Part shown: positions 12,866 to 14,345 of the stretch, piece after piece | Position numbering within the stretch: the first letter of the stretch is position 1 | How the letters are laid out: each line of letters begins with the position of its first letter | Origin: Desulfatitalea sp. | Lineage (GTDB): Bacteria; Desulfobacterota; Desulfobacteria; Desulfobacterales; Desulfosarcinaceae | Assembly (NCBI GenBank): GCA_013041835.1 | Contig: JABDRH010000651.1 | Span: 1-14,345 of the forward strand | DNA length: 14,345 nt | Reading direction: 5' to 3' | Program-made: the position numbers and the translations under genes | Notes under the pieces: model-generated | The model's input: the letters and a program-made list of their open reading frames with translations, nothing else | Databases searched by the model: none | What the model was told of the DNA's origin: nothing

Positions 12866-14071
12866 ATGAACACGAACATCCCCTTCAAACGAATGCCGGT
12901 CAGTATCTGGGTGCTCGGCCTTGTGAGCATGTTCATGGACATCTCGTCGGAGATGATCCACAGCCTGCTTCCCCTGTTCCTGGTCGGCGCGTTGGGTGCG
13001 AGTACGGTCGTTGTCGGTCTGATCGAAGGTTTGGCCGAGTCCACAGCCCTTATCGTCAAAGTCTTCTCCGGCGCCCTCAGTGATTACCTGGGCAAGCGCA
13101 AGGCGCTGGCTGTCTTCGGTTACGCCTTGGGCGCGTTGACCAAGCCGTTGTTTGCCATCGCGCCGACTGCAGGTGTCGTCTTTACGGCACGAATACTGGA
13201 TCGCGTGGGGAAAGGTATGCGTGGCGCTCCGCGTGATGCATTGGTGGCGGACATCGCGCCAGTCGAGGTGCGCGGCGCGGCATTCGGCCTGCGCCAATCA
13301 CTCGACACGGTGGGTGCATTCCTTGGCCCTCTGCTGGCGGTCGGCCTGATGCTGCTCTGGGCCAATGATTTCCGGGCCGTGTTTTGGGTCGCTGTCATCC
13401 CGGGCATGATCGCTGTCGCTCTGCTCCTGTTCGGTGTACGCGAACCGGAGCGGCACGCCGGCGGAAAACGCACCAATCCGATACGTCGTGACAACCTCAA
13501 GCGCCTGACGAGAAGGTACTGGTGGGTGGTCGGTATCGGCGCGGTGTTCACTTTGGCGCGATTCAGTGAGGCATTCCTGGTGCTTCGCGCTCAACAGGGA
13601 GGTATTCCAGTCGCCTATGTTCCTCTGGTGATGATGGGCATGAACGTGGTCTATTCGGGATCAGCCTATCCGTTTGGCAGACTGTCGGATCGGATGAGCC
13701 ATGGCAAGTTGCTGTGGCTGGGCTTGATGGTCCTGGTCGCAGCCGATCTGGTTTTGGCCGCAAACGATCATTGGCTCTCCGTGGCTGTTGGTGTCTCCTT
13801 GTGGGGCCTTCACATGGGAATTACCCAGGGATTGCTTGCGACAATGGTTGCCGATACCGCCCCGACAGACCTGCGTGGCACCGCCTTTGGCTTTTTTAAC
13901 CTGGTCAGCGGCATGGCCATGTTGATCGCCAGCGTCACCGCCGGGCTCCTCTGGCACCGCTTTGGCGCATCCTTCACTTTCTATGCGGGTGCGGCTTTCG
14001 CAGTGTTGGCGATGATGGGTCTTGCCCTTAACGCATGGCGACAGCGGCAACTTCCGGAGGTGTCTCGATGA
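12866..14071 (+). CDS. MFS transporter, 12-TM major facilitator
   Basis: This complete 401-aa inner-membrane protein is of MFS_1 type (PF07690). Twelve hydrophobic segments can be placed, split by a basic cytoplasmic loop (~191-217, REPERHAGGKRTNPIRRDN). Motif A is GALSDYLGKR (69-78) after the second helix. A further conserved loop, DRVGKGMRGAPRD (112-124), follows TM4, and a motif-C-like GAFLGPLLAV (150-159) lies in TM5. The DRVGKG-x-RGAPRDAL loop is characteristic of a particular group of proton-driven MFS proteins, mostly of unknown substrate and often annotated as drug or metabolite exporters, so I name no substrate. The upstream SD is weak (GGA about 10 nt before ATG). It is the only long gene on the plus strand and its stop overlaps the next small ORF as ATGA. 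Confidence 0.9.
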   Translation: MNTNIPFKRMPVSIWVLGLVSMFMDISSEMIHSLLPLFLVGALGASTVVVGLIEGLAESTALIVKVFSGALSDYLGKRKALAVFGYALGALTKPLFAIAPTAGVVFTARILDRVGKGMRGAPRDALVADIAPVEVRGAAFGLRQSLDTVGAFLGPLLAVGLMLLWANDFRAVFWVAVIPGMIAVALLLFGVREPERHAGGKRTNPIRRDNLKRLTRRYWWVVGIGAVFTLARFSEAFLVLRAQQGGIPVAYVPLVMMGMNVVYSGSAYPFGRLSDRMSHGKLLWLGLMVLVAADLVLAANDHWLSVAVGVSLWGLHMGITQGLLATMVADTAPTDLRGTAFGFFNLVSGMAMLIASVTAGLLWHRFGASFTFYAGAAFAVLAMMGLALNAWRQRQLPEVSR

Positions 14072-14160
14072 CTAGGCGTCTCAACAAAGATTATATGAGC
14101 AGGTTGGCGGCACCACCCATAAAACGTGACCTTCCGGCAAGCGTGCGTGAACCGCGCTGA
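14068..14160 (+). CDS. 30-aa ORF translationally coupled to the MFS gene
   Basis: The ATG overlaps the MFS stop (ATGA), and GGAGG lies 7 nt upstream, inside the MFS gene, which is a textbook coupled start. The frame reads MTRRLNKDYMSRLAAPPIKR and ends at TGA 14158-14160 after 30 codons. I do not recognise it. The basic, proline-containing peptide has no membrane segment. A second frame further on (GTG 14174 to TAA) has protein-like residues (NPFDDLQALGQHPDQVKAHPDQW), so this could be the start of a larger gene broken by a frameshift. Confidence 0.35.
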   Translation: MTRRLNKDYMSRLAAPPIKRDLPASVREPR

Positions 14161-14345
14161 CAATTATGCACAGTGAATCCCTTTGATGACTTGCAAGCGC
14201 TCGGCCAACATCCGGATCAAGTAAAAGCCCACCCGGACCAATGGATGCCGTGGAATTACAAACAAGCAAATTGTGAAGTCACTTGCTAACGATGGGCAGG
14301 TTGTCTTCACCCTGCCCGCTGCGTCAACGCCTTCCCGCTCCGTTA
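14161..14345. other. Unassigned right end of window with a 7-bp hairpin
   Basis: No gene is supported here. A GTG-started frame of 38 codons (14174-14290) is protein-like but unidentified. A 7+7 inverted repeat, GGGCAGG...CCTGCCC, spans 14294-14317 with a 10-nt loop. It is not followed by a T-run, so it is not a clear intrinsic terminator for the MFS transcript. Confidence 0.3.

Noticed and set aside
12785..13297. 170-codon minus-strand frame inside the MFS gene
   Set aside because: It is antisense to a clear transporter, rich in Asp, His, Gln and Arg, as shadow frames of GC-rich genes usually are.

Overview
The window looks like a bacterial accessory (defence-island type) region. The central block is GC-rich and tightly packed. 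It is flanked by more AT-rich segments carrying a toxin-antitoxin pair, gene remnants and a MITE-like palindrome. The organism cannot be fixed from the sequence. The general look (GC-rich genes, a 165-bp palindromic element at the left edge) would suit a Desulfobacterota-type proteobacterium, but that is a low-confidence impression.

Centre (minus strand, 10894 down to 1245): five genes in one directon whose ends overlap by 4, 17, 20 and 8 bp. In transcription order they are a 537-aa MukF/MksB-like kleisin candidate (JetA position), a 261-aa MukE/MksE-like KITE candidate (JetB position), a 1467-aa SMC/MukB-like coiled-coil ATPase (JetC), a 379-aa DUF3322/DUF2220 Toprim nuclease (JetD), and a 584-aa SF2 DEAD/DEAH-type helicase. 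The first four form a Wadjet (Jet/Mks-Ept) plasmid-defence condensin. Its JetA and JetB do not look like the DUF3375/DUF4194 pair of type I Wadjet, and its JetC carries unusual nucleotide-binding motifs (Cys in the P-loop, Asn in place of the Walker B Glu). The helicase overlaps jetD and ends in QMSLF, a near-consensus sliding-clamp-binding motif. A good sigma70-type promoter (TTGAAA-17-TATATT) lies just upstream of jetA.

Left (1-1219): two small metabolic-type genes follow the helicase on the same strand, an ABM/YgiN-like monooxygenase and an NTF2-fold SnoaL-like protein, separated by one base. Beyond them is a 66-codon Trp-rich small ORF whose end runs into a 165-bp element with imperfect terminal inverted repeats.

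Right (11149-14345): a vapBC operon reads toward the Wadjet operon, with a consensus promoter overlapped by a perfect 16-bp palindrome. A 72-codon coding-like remnant follows vapC. About 620 bp without a convincing gene (probably mobile-element debris with dyads) lies beyond vapB, then a 42-codon HicB-type antitoxin remnant. On the plus strand there is a complete 401-aa MFS transporter, followed by a translationally coupled 30-codon ORF and unassigned sequence to the window end.

Working model: the kleisin-KITE-SMC complex extrudes DNA loops and recognises small circular DNA, and the Toprim subunit cleaves it, as in known Wadjet systems. The attached helicase, possibly tethered to the replication clamp, could couple the system to replication or process the cut plasmid. 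The helicase role is inference.
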